Source of the DNA: Diacronema lutheri
Taxonomy: Eukaryota; Haptophyta; Pavlovophyceae; Pavlovales; Pavlovaceae
Length of the DNA stretch: 64,000 nt
Assembly: GCA_019448385.1 (NCBI GenBank)
Contig: JAGTXO010000009.1
Location: 372,001-436,000, forward strand
Reading direction: 5' to 3'
Under the pieces are notes generated by a model. It saw only the letters and a program-made list of their open reading frames with translations. It did no database searches and had not been told where the DNA came from. Below are positions 1-11,000 of the stretch, piece by piece (position 1 is the stretch's first letter; each line of letters starts with the position of its first letter). The translations under genes were made by a program, and so were the position numbers.

Positions 1-2615
1 CGTGCGATGGCGCGACGGTCGGCGACGCGACGTGCCTCGCGCTCGTCTCGTCCGCCGACGGGCGGCGCGCGCCGTGCGCTGCCGCGCTCGGACTCGGGCT
101 GCGTGCCGCTGGAAATGCCTCGAGGCATTCAACCTGCAAGCTCCCGTCCTGGTTGGCAAAGACGGTGTGCAGCGAGCCGAGCACAGGCAGGGGCCCGCGC
201 AGCTGCATGCCAGCTGCTGCGCCAACCGCATCGGCCACGCCGCGGGACGAGCCAACTCGCCACCTTGACGCGCCGCCGCTCCCCGGCTGAGACGAGCGCC
301 GAAGCGCCGATGCGCGCGCGCTCGCGCCGGCGGCGCCTGCGGCGACGCTGGGCGAGGCCAGCGCGCCGGGCGCGGCGCGCCGCCCGTTGCCGCGCGTGCG
401 GCACGCGCCCAACGCGCCGCCCGCGCCCACGCCCGCGCCGGGCACGTCGGGCGCGTCGTCATGCGGCCGCTCGTCCGTGGGGATCGGCTGGAGGGCGAGG
501 ACGATTTCAAATTGGGCGCCCATCTGCGGCCCGGCGCTTGTGATGACGAAACGCGAGTCGGAGTGGAGGCGGAGGATCCTGCGCGCAATGGCGAGGCCGA
601 GGCCCGTGCCCGTCGAGCCGCCGCCGCCACCGAGCGAGCCGTGGCCGACGCGGCCAAAGGCGTCGTCGTCGTCGTCGTTGAGCGCGGCGAGCGCTTGTGC
701 GTCGAGCCCGAGGCCGGTGTCGTGCACGGCGATGTGCACCGACGCGAGGCCGTCGTCCACGTCGCCTGGCGCGTCGGCGGGGCGCATCGCCTCCCACGCG
801 ACGATGCGCACCTCTCCGCCCGCTTCTGTGAACTTGATCGCATTTGAAATCCCACTGTTGAGGCATTGCTGCAGCCGGCGCACGTCACCGATGAAGAGGG
901 TGCGCGCGAGCTCGTGCGGCGGCGGCTCGGCGACGAGCGCGATGCCCTTGCTGCGCGCGAGGGCGGAGAAGGCGGCGAGCGCGGCGTCGAGCAGCTGCGG
1001 CACGCGGAACGCGTTGGGCACGAGCACGAGCCTGCCCGAGTCGATCCTTTCAAAATCGAGCATGCCCGTGAGTGTCTGCTCCATCAATGTGACGCAGCTC
1101 GTCAGGGCGTTGATTTGCGCCTGTACGCCACCGTCGACGAGCTGCGTGCGGCCGTCGAGCGCGTGCAGCTTGGCCGCGCTGCTCGAGATCGAGAGGAGCG
1201 GCGAGCGCAACTCGTGCAGCACCTGCTCGATTTTGAAAGGGTCGACGGGCGCCGCGCCAGGAGCGGCAGGCACGATGGAGTCGCGGAGGGAAGGGGAGGG
1301 GGGGGGGGGGGGGGGGGGGGGCGAGCCGTCAGCGGGCCGGGCGCAACGCCGGAGCGCGAACCGCTCGCGCGCGGTGCCGCCGCCACGCGACGCGCGCGCG
1401 CGGCATCGACGCGCATCGCCTCACCATTCGCAGGAGGCGCGAGCGCGCGTGTCGCGCGGCCTTTGCGCGCGTCAGCCACTGCTGCTGGCCTGCACGCGCG
1501 CGCTCATGCAGCCTGCGCTTCTGTGCCTCGTCGGAGGCGGCACGGATGAGGAGGTAGCGCGCACGCTTGCTCCGGCCGACACGCCAGCTCCCGCCTGTCG
1601 TCACGATGACCAGCACGAGCAGCACGCCGAGGTTTGTGAAGACGTCGCGCGGCTCGCGCTCGACGGGGACCGTGAGCTCGAACGCGAGCGTGCCAGCCAG
1701 CACGGCGCTGGCGAGCGCGGCGAAGTGGACGGCGTAGTAGGGCACCCACACGCCGACGGCTGCAAGCACCGCGAACGTGCGCAGCACCGCCGGCGAATTA
1801 GAATAGAGCGGCCCCATTGCCCAGTGCATCTCGGCCAACTCCGCAGCCGACGGCTGCGACGGCTGCGATGGCGCATGCCTCGGCTCGCCGCCTTCCGGCG
1901 CGAGCTCGAGGAAGGCGAGCGGGTGGTAAATTGCATACCAGCAGACGATGGTGAGCGCGAGCCACGCGCAGCCGAGCGCCTCTACGAGGCCGAGCGGCAG
2001 CATCGCGGCGCGCGCGACCGCCGAGCCGAGCGCGTATACGCCGAACGCGCCGCTCACCGCGAGCTGCGCGCGCAGGTGGAGCGAAAACGCGACGCCTTTC
2101 GGATCCGGGCCATCCCTGCTCGCAAAGTGCGCGAGCGTGTCAAAGAGGCTGAACGCGGCGCACGCCGCACCGACGACCACCGCTTGACGCTCCAGCATTG
2201 GGCGCAGGTAGCGCGCTCTGAAGTGCCACTCGTCGTCCGCGTCGCGCAGCCGACCGAGCCACGTCAGGTCGACCATATCGTGCGGCGCGCCCTCCTCGTC
2301 GGCCACGGCGGACGCGTCGTCGATCCAGCCGTCGGCCGGCAATAGGTGATCGGCGATCGGACCGCTCGCATCCGAGCCCTCCATGCCCTCCTCGTGCGAC
2401 GCGCGCACGCGCATCGCCTCGCGCTCGTGCTGGGCCTCGTCGTGCTCCTCGGCCCACGGCATCGCGCTCATCGCCTCGGCATGGCTCGAAGCCGCGGGCG
2501 CGGCGGCGGCGCGCCAGTGTGGCATGTGCGCGAGACGACGGAGCAGCGCGCTGCGCGGCCTCGCGGCGGCGCCGAGGGGGCGCACGACCGCAGCCCTGTT
2601 CGATCCGCTACTCAT
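1..2615 (-). CDS. Membrane-bound sensor histidine kinase (3' end beyond window)
   Basis: Two exons seen: 2615-1425 and 1222-<1 (intron GTGAGG...CAG containing a 24-nt C run on the sense strand). The first exon (397 aa) carries about five or six hydrophobic helices between residues ~125 and ~345 and no recognised ligand domain. The second exon starts at the kinase core: H-box VLHELRSPLL with phospho-acceptor His, N-box QQCLNSGISNAIKF, G1 DTGLGL and G2 GTGLGLAIARRI. These are the HisKA and HATPase_c signatures of two-component kinases, which autophosphorylate on His and pass phosphate to a receiver Asp. The frame stays open to the window edge, so a receiver domain (hybrid kinase) may follow but is not visible. 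The ATG at 2615 is the first Met in frame. The signal sensed is unknown. Confidence 0.85.
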
Positions 2616-2742
2616 CAAGTTGCGGACATCCTCATCAATCGTAGTCTCAACGCGGTCAACGAATCCGAGACCGGGTCGCTCGCTAGGTGAGTACCCATAG
2701 GCCTTTAGGGGCGTCGCCTAAAAAAAAAATAAAAGTACGACG
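2616..2742. promoter_or_regulatory. Shared divergent promoter, histidine kinase / hydrolase
   Basis: This 127-bp spacer separates two divergent start codons. It is locally AT-richer than its surroundings and holds an A-rich tract near 2720-2732 just before the plus-strand ATG. No TATA box or factor site can be assigned with confidence. Confidence 0.4.
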
Positions 2743-3988
2743 ATGGGGGGACCTGTGTGGAGACTTGGGCTTGTCTTGTCGCTCGTCGTGCAGGCCGCGT
2801 GCGCGTCGGCGGGCGTGCGCGCGGCGCGCGCGGCGCGCGCGCGCACGCCGCTGGCTGCGCGTGCATTGGCCGGCGTCGCGCCCGCCGTCGAGACGGGCGC
2901 CGCGCCCGCACGGCTCGCCGACCGGACGTGGAATTGGAAGTCGTACAACGTTCGCTACCAGGCGGCGGGCGAGGGCAACGCGGGGCCGTCGGTACTGCTG
3001 GTGCACGGCTTCGGGGGCAACGCTGATCACTGGCGCGACAACACGGCCGCGCTTGCTTCGGCCGGCCTGCGCGTCTTCGCGATTGACCTGCTAGGGTATG
3101 GCAAGTCGGACAAGCCGCCGCCCCTCGACATGGGGGCGGCGTGTGGCGAGGTGCGGCGCGGCGGCGTGGTGAGTGGGACGGACCGGCACCCGCTTGGCTC
3201 GGGGTACAACTTTTACACGTGCGCGCCACGCGCAGGCGCGCCGCACGCCCGCGCGCCCGCGCGCTCGCGCGCCGCGACCGGTGATCCGCGCCGTGGACCC
3301 ACGTCGGGCGCGCGCGCGCGGGCACGCCCGCCGCAGTTGGGCCGACCAGCTCAACGACTTTGTGGCGGAGGTAGTGGCCGACACGCGCGGTGTGCTGTGC
3401 GTCTGCAATTCGGTCGGCGGCGTCGCCGGCCTGCAGGCCGCGCTCGACAACCGCGAAGCCATTCGTGGCGTCTTCCTGCTTGACCCGTCCCTGCGGATGT
3501 TACACGTCCGACGGCAGAACCCGTTGCAGGTGCCGCTCACGTCGGCGCTGCAAACGATGCTGCGCGAGACGCCGCTCGGGCTTGCCTTCTTTGACGCCGT
3601 CGCGACGCCGCGCGCCGTCGGCAATGTGCTGCGCCAGGCGTACGGAGTGAGCGCGCGAGTCGACGACGAGCTGGTCGACGCGATTCTTACGCCCGGCCGC
3701 TCGCCGGGCGCCGCGCGCGTCTTCTTGGACTTCATTTCATACTCTGGCGGGCCGCTGCCTGAGGACCTTGTCGAGCGGCTGGATGGCGAGAAGAACCCCG
3801 TCTGGGTCGCGTGGGGGCAGGAGGACCCCTGGGAGCCGTTTGCGCAGGGGCAAAAGTACGCCGATTTCCCGGCTGTGCGCCGCTTCATCCCGCTGCCCGG
3901 CGTGGGCCACTGCCCGCAGGACGAGGCGCCGGAGCGCATCAACGAGCTCGTGCGCGAGTTTGCGGCCGAGGTCTTCGGCTCGTTCTGA
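2743..3988 (+). CDS. Alpha/beta hydrolase, probably plastid-targeted
   Basis: Exons 2743-3218 and 3337-3988 give 375 aa. The junction restores the family sequence YNFYTWADQLNDF, which fixes the splice. The catalytic set is visible: oxyanion region VLLVHGFGG, nucleophile elbow CNSVGG (first Gly of GxSxG replaced by Cys), acid GQEDPWEP and base VGHCPQDE. It resembles the plant/cyanobacterial hydrolases related to pheophytinase-like and At4g36530-type proteins; the substrate cannot be told from sequence. The N-terminus (hydrophobic residues 5-22, then an Arg/Ala-rich stretch) suits a bipartite secondary-plastid leader. An 18-residue insertion after DKPPPLD is unusual for the family. It is convergent with the FolD-like gene, 26 bp apart. 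Confidence 0.85.
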
Positions 3989-4014
3989 CGAGCGGCCCGG
4001 CGGACGGGAAGATT

Positions 4015-5294
4015 TTAAGTGCAGTCGGCGCCAGATTCTGCCCGCCCAACCTCGAGCCGTTGCCGAAACTTCCACTCAGGCGAGGCCAGGGGTGAGCTGA
4101 ATGAATGGCTGCCCGCGGCCGATGGCTGCTCGATGAGCTCGGGCAGAAGCTCGTCAAGACTTGCGCGTGTGCAGTCGAGAACATTCCGAGCGAGCATCGG
4201 CAGCAGCAGCCGTTCGACGCCGTTGGGTGACGGCGCGACGAAGCTCGCGACCGTCATCGCCTCATCCAGCCGCACGTCGCCCAGCTTGGGCGTGCCCGTC
4301 GGCGCGCGCTCCGAACCGGCGCCTCCCTTGCCCACATCGATGACGGCCACCCCTCGCTTCAGCCATGCGCCTGCTCCGCCGGGTGCGATCGCAGCAAAGA
4401 GCGCGCGCAGTGAGCCGAGCGCGCGAGAGCAGGAGAAGCGAGCGCGCGCGCAGTTGCATCTCCGGCCACGGGCAGAGGCGCGGGCAGAGGCGCACGGCTC
4501 CGCTGGGCCGCGCGCGCGCGCGCACCGCGCACGCTGTTTGGCACGTTGGTCGTGGCGACGAGCACGTCCGCCGAGCGGACGATCGCGGGCACGTCGGCGG
4601 CGGGCGTAAAGCTTGTCACGACGGTGACGGTGGCGTTACTGCGCATGAGCAGCTGCGCGATCGGGCCGCCGACCGTGCTCGAGCGGCCCAGCACAACGGC
4701 TCGCCTGCCCTCGAGCGCGACGGTGCCGCGCCTGAGCGCCTCGAGCACTGCCGCAGCAATGGGCGGCACGGCGATCGGCCGTCCGAGCTTGAGGCAGAGC
4801 TCGCGGTAGTTGAGCGCACCGAGGCCCTGCGCGTCCTTCTCGGCGCACAGCGCGGCGAAGACGCGCGGCGCGTCGACGGCTGAGGGGAGCGGCAGGTGGA
4901 TCGAGATGGCCTGCACCGTCGGGTCCGCGTTGAGCGTCCGAACAATGTGGAGGAGCGCGTCGGTCCGGATCGAGGCTGGCAGCTGCCGCTCACTCGTGAG
5001 CAGACCTGGCAGCTCGCGCGCGAGCACGCTGCGCTCCCGCGACGCGTACCCGCGCGCCGTCTCGGTCGCGGTGAGGAAGATAAGGTGCGGCGAGACGGCG
5101 TGCTCCGCCGACATGTGCGCGAGCTCGTCCGAGAGTTCGTCCCAGAGCTCGCGCTCCACATGGTCGCCACGCATGATGACGGCGACGCTCTCGAGCGAGC
5201 GCTCTGGCCGTGCGGCGCCGTGGCGTTCCAACCACGAGAGAGTGAGGACCGACGACAGGGCGACCGTTAACGGACATAAGAGAGCCTCCGCCAT
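4015..5294 (-). CDS. FolD/MTHFD-like protein with altered active site
   Basis: Exons 5294-4526 and 4370-4015 give 374 aa. The splice gives VPNSVRGAWLKRGVAVIDVG, aligning with the family stretch ending VIDVG/VIDCG. The fold is that of bifunctional methylenetetrahydrofolate dehydrogenase/cyclohydrolase: IHLPLP, the NADP-site motif VLGRSSTVGGPIAQLLM, and GDV near the end. Key residues differ. The YxxxK catalytic pair reads YASRE (Lys to Glu), KDVDG reads KDAQG, and PCTP reads AVPP. I infer it may lack the normal folate chemistry or have another role. The start at 5294 was chosen because upstream in-frame sequence overlaps the divergent SFT2 coding region. A hydrophobic N-terminus (residues 4-18) could be an organelle leader. 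Confidence 0.8.
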
Positions 5295-5345
5295 TGCAGG
5301 AAGGGTCCTTTGACGGGCAGGCCGGCAAGGCGGGCGCCCTGCACC
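5295..5345. promoter_or_regulatory. 51-bp divergent promoter, FolD-like / SFT2
   Basis: Only 51 bp lie between the two start codons, so both 5' UTRs and any core promoter must be within it or overlap the coding sequence. No TATA-like sequence is present. Confidence 0.4.
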
Positions 5346-6095
5346 ATGCCGCTTTTGCGAGACATCCAGGTGAAGATGGGCGTGCACGAGCCGCCCTCGG
5401 CGATGGAGCGCGCGCAGGAGTCGGTGCGGCGCAACCCGACGCTCGAGAAGATGAAGATCAAGCTCGGCCTCCAGGAGAAGTCCGAGCTGCAGCAGATCCA
5501 GGAGAGCATGTGCCCGAGCCTCACCTACGAGCAGGTGCGCGGCGCCGTGCGGCTCGGGCGCGCAGCGCGAGGCACGCGGCCCGAGGCCGCGGGTGGCGCG
5601 CGCGTAGGACGACTCGCGGAGAGCCGACCTCTGATGTGCGTGCGCGTGCGCTCGCCTCCGGTCGGCCGGCCGGCGGTACGTCGCGCGCGCCGTACCCCGC
5701 AGCGCATGTATGGCTTTGGGATCTGCATCTGCGCGGGCATCCTGCTCTCGCTCTCGTCCATGTTCTCGTTCACCAAGCTCGTCCTTGGCCAGCCGCGCGA
5801 CTTTGCGATCAAGTACACATTTGGCAACGTGCTCGCGATCTGCTCGACTGGCTTCCTGATCGGGCCGGGCCGGCAGCTGCGAAACATGTCGGCTAGCAGC
5901 CGGTGGATCGCCGCGCTCATCTACCTGTTCGCGATGATCATGACGCTCGTCTCCGCGTTCAAGATCCAGATTGCGGGCATCACCGTCTTTTTCATCATCA
6001 TCCAGTTCTGCGCGATGGTCTGGTACTGCCTCTCGTACATCCCGTTCGGCAGGCAGATGCTCGCAAAGTGCTGCAAGGGCATGGTCGAGGGTTGA
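5346..6095 (+). CDS. SFT2: SFT2-family vesicle transport protein
   Basis: Exons 5346-5534 and 5703-6095 (GTGCGC...CAG) give 193 aa. A ~60-aa hydrophilic N-terminus is followed by four membrane helices: GICICAGILLSLSSMF, the segment around FGNVLAICSTGFLIGPG, WIAALIYLFAMIMTLV and ITVFFIIIQFCAMVWYCLS. The PG dipeptide after helix 2, the SYIPFGR motif after helix 4 and the length match SFT2/Got1-type Golgi proteins, which act in endosome-to-Golgi or ER-Golgi vesicle fusion in yeast. The in-frame ATG at 5310 would lengthen the N-terminus into the shared promoter, so 5346 is preferred. Confidence 0.9.
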   Translation: MPLLRDIQVKMGVHEPPSAMERAQESVRRNPTLEKMKIKLGLQEKSELQQIQESMCPSLTYEQVRGAVRLGRAARGTRPEAAGGARVGRLAESRPLMCVRVRSPPVGRPAVRRARRTPQRMYGFGICICAGILLSLSSMFSFTKLVLGQPRDFAIKYTFGNVLAICSTGFLIGPGRQLRNMSASSRWIAALIYLFAMIMTLVSAFKIQIAGITVFFIIIQFCAMVWYCLSYIPFGRQMLAKCCKGMVEG

Positions 6096-6246
6096 CGCAC
6101 GGGGGGGGCTCGTGCACCTGCCGCCGTGCGGAGGGTGGCCTCAGCCTCGCTCGCCTCCGCAGCAGGGGCATCGCATGGGTCAGCGTGACCCAAAAGAACC
6201 CCCCGAAAAATGTCCCCCGCAGTCTGCCCGGCCCAACGCCGCCCGA

Positions 6247-7967
6247 TCAGAGCGGGACTGGGACAACGCTGCGCGTGCGCGCCTGTGCGAGCAGCTGAAG
6301 CAGCCGGCGCACGTCGTCTGCGATCGGCATCGAGCTGCCGGCCGCGCGCGAGCTGCGCTGCGCGTACGGCGGGAGCGCACGCGACGCGCGCTCGAGCCAA
6401 GCGTTGTAGCGGCCAAGCTTGACCTGCGTGTCGACAAAGTCGTACATGGAGCGCGTACCCATGCGCTTGAGCTCCTCGGCCTGCGGCGTCGGCTTGAACA
6501 TGGCCGCGCGGCAGATGGCCTCGACGAAGTCGTAGTACGAGAGGGTCTCGAGCAGTGTCCTGCGCGTCTGCTCATCGGTGACGACCGTCTGCGGCGCGCA
6601 GCGCGAAGCGCGCAGCGCGAAGCGCGGAGCGCAAGGGCGGGGGAATCGAGAGGGGTGATGAACGCGACATCTGGCGCGGCATGCTCCACCGCCCCGACGC
6701 TCCCCAAATCTGGCTCCCTGCCGCACGCCGCTGTGCCGCCCTGCGCCCACCGGTGGGGCATGAGCGCGCGTTCGGGTGCCAAGCCAAGCCCCTCTCGACG
6801 AGCAGCGCGCGCGCGCACCTTGGCGTGCGCCGCGCAGAGCTTGGCGTGCTCGGGTGTGAAGCGCGTGTCGTACAGCGCGAAGCGCTCCCACATCCTGACC
6901 CACTCGCGCACACCCATCCGCGCGCCCTCGCCGCCGGCCACGGCAGGGCGCGCGCGCGCGCCGCCGTGCGCGCGCGCATGTTCGGCAAAAAGGGCGCGCA
7001 GCAGGCCGCGTTGCTCGCCGAGCGCCTTGTCCGTGCCCTCGGCGTAGAGCTGCGTCTCGCGAAAGTCGTCGACCGGCAGCACGGCGAGGCGCGGCGCAAA
7101 CCGACGCACATGCGCGCCGAGCAGCAGGTGCACAGCGCGCGCGCCGCCCGTGCCGGCGTCGCGCGCGGCGAGCACGGCGCGCGCGGCAGTGCGGTTGCTG
7201 CGCTCCGCCTTGCCGTCCTTGCTCTCGCGCGGCTCCGCGGCGCGTGCGCGCGCGCCGAGCGCGGGCGCGGGCGCGACCGGCCTGCTACGCCCATACTTGC
7301 CTGCGGCTGCGAGGGCGAGGAACGCGAGGAAGCCGGGCCGGTCGAGGAAGAGCGCCTTGCTGCTCAACTTCGACGAGCCGTCCGCTTGCACGCGCAGCGC
7401 GCGCGCCACCTCCTCGTCCTCGCTGTCGTCGGCGTGCGACGCGCCGGCCACGCGTGCGTTGGCCCTCGCGTGCGACAAGCGCCGCACGCCGACCTCGCCA
7501 ACCGGCGCGGCGAGCAGCTCGTCCGCGCGCAACGCCGCCGCCGGGATCGCGCCGCCCTCGCCGCCTGCAGCGCTTCGCGCGCCGGCGCGCCGCGCCTCGC
7601 GCCGGCGCGCGCCGACGGCGGCCGCTCGGAAAAGCGCGTCCACTTCCGTGCTCGTAAAATTGCGCCTACCCGCCTTGCGCTCAAACTCAGCCGCGACGGC
7701 GAGTGCGTCGGCGAGCTCGCGTTTGCGCGCGCGGCTGAGGCCGTTCGCCAGAAGCCGTTGCTCACCGCGCCCGCCTTCGAGCCTCGCGCTTTTGTCGACG
7801 GCGGGCTCGGCGAAGGCCATGTCGAAAAGGCCTGCAGCGCCAGCGGCGGCCGCGATGGTTGTCGAGCCCGCCGCGCCTGTGGTCGCGCAGCCCTGAGCCG
7901 TGCCAATGGCACCCGCGGCTGCGCCGCCCGCTGTCGCCTTGCCCTTGGGCGCAGCACCAACGCCCGT

Positions 7968-8010
<43 letters not shown>

Positions 8011-11000
8011 TCATGCGGTTCGAGCAGTCCTGCGGTGGGCACGGCCGCGTACATGGCCCTGAGCTCCGCCCAGTCCTCGGGTACACGCAGCGCGCCGCAC
8101 ACGAGCCTCACGTCGTGCGCGTATAGGACGGAGCCGTCGCCCACATGCGCGCGCGGCCCGCCGGTCCGATCGCCGCCGCCCTCCGCGCCGTCCGACCCAG
8201 GCTGGCTGTGCGCGTTCGCGGCGCCGTGCACCAGCAGCGCGGCGGACGCGTTGCGCGCGCGCTCCGCGCTGCTCGTCGCGCGCGATGGCGGCGCGGCCGT
8301 GGACTCGGCGGCCCCCGCACCGCCCTCCTCGACCGCGCGTGGCGCATGCAGCTCCGGGGCTGCGCCGAGGGAGAGGGTCGCAAGGCAGTTGAACAGGCGG
8401 ACGAGCAGTTCCGATTCCACCTGCGCGCGCGGGCGGGACGCGCGCGCGGCGCGGCAGCGTGCGCGGGCGAGGCGTGAGGCGAGGTGGCGTGCGGGGATCA
8501 ACGCGCGCGTTGGCGCGGCAAGGAGGGTGTGCGTTGCGCGCCGTCAGACCCCACCCCGCCCACGCGGCGGTGTTTGCAGCGCGGGCGAACTCACGAGGAA
8601 CTCGGCCTCGATGGCGCCGCACAGCGCGAGCGCAGCAAGGTCCTCCTCCTCCTTCGACGGAGCGTGCGCCGCGTGCGCGCCCGCGGCCGTGGCCTTGGCG
8701 GCGTCGCCGTCAAGTCCACCGCCGCCACTGCCCGCGCGCTCGGCGGCGAGCAGCGCGCGCATGAGCCAGGGCTGGCAAGCGCGCGCCCAATCGAGTCGCA
8801 CCGCCCGATCGCATGCGGCCTTTGTGTCAAAGTAACAGCCACTGTCCGTGACGCCCGACCGGCCCGCGCACACCGAGCGCGCGAACCACGCGAGCGCAGG
8901 TGGGCGCGCGTGCGCGTGCGCGTCGAGGCCGCGCGAGGAGCTCTTCGCCGCCGCGATGCGAGTGGGCGAGGGCGGCAGCGCGTGGCGCTTCCCACGGCCG
9001 GCGCCCGCGCTGGCGTCGGCGCCGAGCGCGAGCGCCTCGTCCGCCGCGCCGCCGGTCGGCCGCGCGGGAACGATCGCGCTCGGCTTGGGCGCGGCCGCCT
9101 CGACGCGCACAGGCAGCAGCGCGCGGGGCAGCCGGCCAATGTGAGGCGGCTCGACTCCGCTGCGGCGCGCCTCCGCCCCGGCCGCAGCTGCTGCGCCGAG
9201 CTGCTGCGCCGCGCGCGCCTCCGAGCCACCTCCGACCGCCGCGCCGAGCGGCGGATGCAGCGCGCGCGCGCCGCCGACCAAGCCGCGATGCACGCGGCCG
9301 CCGGCCGCGCCTCGCGAGGCGCCCGCCGCGTGTGCGCCCGCCTGCCACTCCGGACCCCATGGCAGGTGCAATGTCGCTCGTGCCGGCTGCGCGCACGTTA
9401 CAAAGATGAGGTGACGCATCGGCGGCGAGTCGCGGTACGAGAGACGCGGCGCGCCCGGCCCGAGCGGCAGCCACATCGCCACCTCGGCGAGCCCGAGCGC
9501 GGCCGCGCCCACGCGCAGCCACGCGTCGAACGCGGGCGCGCTGCCGCTCGCGAGCTGCGCGGCGGCAACGGCAGACTGCCGCGCGGCGCCTGGCTCAATC
9601 CACTCGATGTGCACGGGCGGCGGCAGCTCGGGCTCGGGCGCGGGCAGGCTCTCGTGCCGGCGCGTGCCCACGTGGTGGACCCGAAGGATCTGACCGTCGT
9701 CGTCGTCATCACCGCCGCGCGCGGCCGTGCGGCCGTGCGCCGCGAGCGACGGCGGGAGCGCCACGAAGGCGTCCGCTTCAAAGACGCCGTGCGCGTACCG
9801 GCTCTTCTTCGACGCGCGCCACACGACGAGCGAGCCGGCGCCGCCGCGCGCCGCGCGCTCGTCGCGCGCGTGCATGCGCTCGGTCGAGTGCGAATGGGCG
9901 TCGAAGAGGAGGAACCGGTTCGTGACGAGGCCCGCGTCGAGCTTGATCACGAGGGGCGTCGGCTTGGGCTTGTGCATGAGGACAAGCTCCTTGGCGAGAC
10001 GCTGGCCGAGCGCGCCGGGCACGCGCATGTGCGGCCGCGCGGCGAGCATCGAACCCTGTCGCGTGAGCTGCGCCGTCCTCAGGCGCGCAGCCTCGACCTT
10101 CTCGATGTGAGGCCGCCATGGCGATTCAAAGTCAGTGCTGCTCGAGAATGCGCTGTGCGTCGCGGCGGCCAAGCCGTGCGGCGCGCTCTGCGCGTGCGCG
10201 TCCGCCAGCGGCCGCGCGGCGGCGCGACTGGCGCCGGAGCCGTCAAAGGCTATCGCGTCGCCCGTAACGTACGCCGCGCCGGGCGCGCCGCGGAACGCGC
10301 GGTGCAGCGGCTGGCAGAGAAGCGACGGCAGCGTCGTGCCGCTTCGTGTGCGCGCGCTGCCCTTGGCCTGCGCGCTGCCGTCGCCGGGTGCGCCACCCCC
10401 GCTGCCGCCGCCGCCGCCGCCGCCGCTCGCCTCCGCAGCCGCCGCCCCGCCGTGGCGCCTCGCCGTCCTGAGAGTGGGCGCGGACGCGGAGGGTCGGATC
10501 GCGCCGCCTCCGCTTCGCCCGCCCGTGCCGCCGCCGATGGCGGGCAAGTGCCGCGCGGCGGAGCCGCGGCCGCCGCCGCCGCGCGTCGCGTTGCCGCGCG
10601 CGCGCGCGCGCGCCGCGGTGCCGCGGGCGGGCGGCACGGCGTCGGGCAGAGACGCGCGGCTCGCGCGCGCCGCGTCCTCGAGAAGCGGATCGTCTTCGCC
10701 ATCGGCCGCGCCAGACGGCGGCGACACATACGAGTCCTCCTCGACCTCGCCGGCGCGCGCGTCGACGCTGTACTCCGCACGCATCGGATCTTCGGGCGCC
10801 TCGTCGGCGCTCATCGCGAGTTGCTCCGTAACGGTCGCCAGCCATTCGAAATACCGCTCTGCGGCGGCCGCATGCTCGCCGCCTCGACCCGCGCCGACTC
10901 CTGCGCGCGCGCGCGCACGCACGCCGTCGGCGGCGTAGCCGTCAGCTGCAGCGCTCGCCGCGCCGCCTCTGCCGCCCGCGTCGTGCGCGGGCGGCCGGTC

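Noticed and set aside
387-2345. 652-codon plus-strand open frame
   Set aside because: It is antisense to the histidine kinase, whose H, N, G1 and G2 boxes are clear on the minus strand; the frame also crosses a 24-nt G run.
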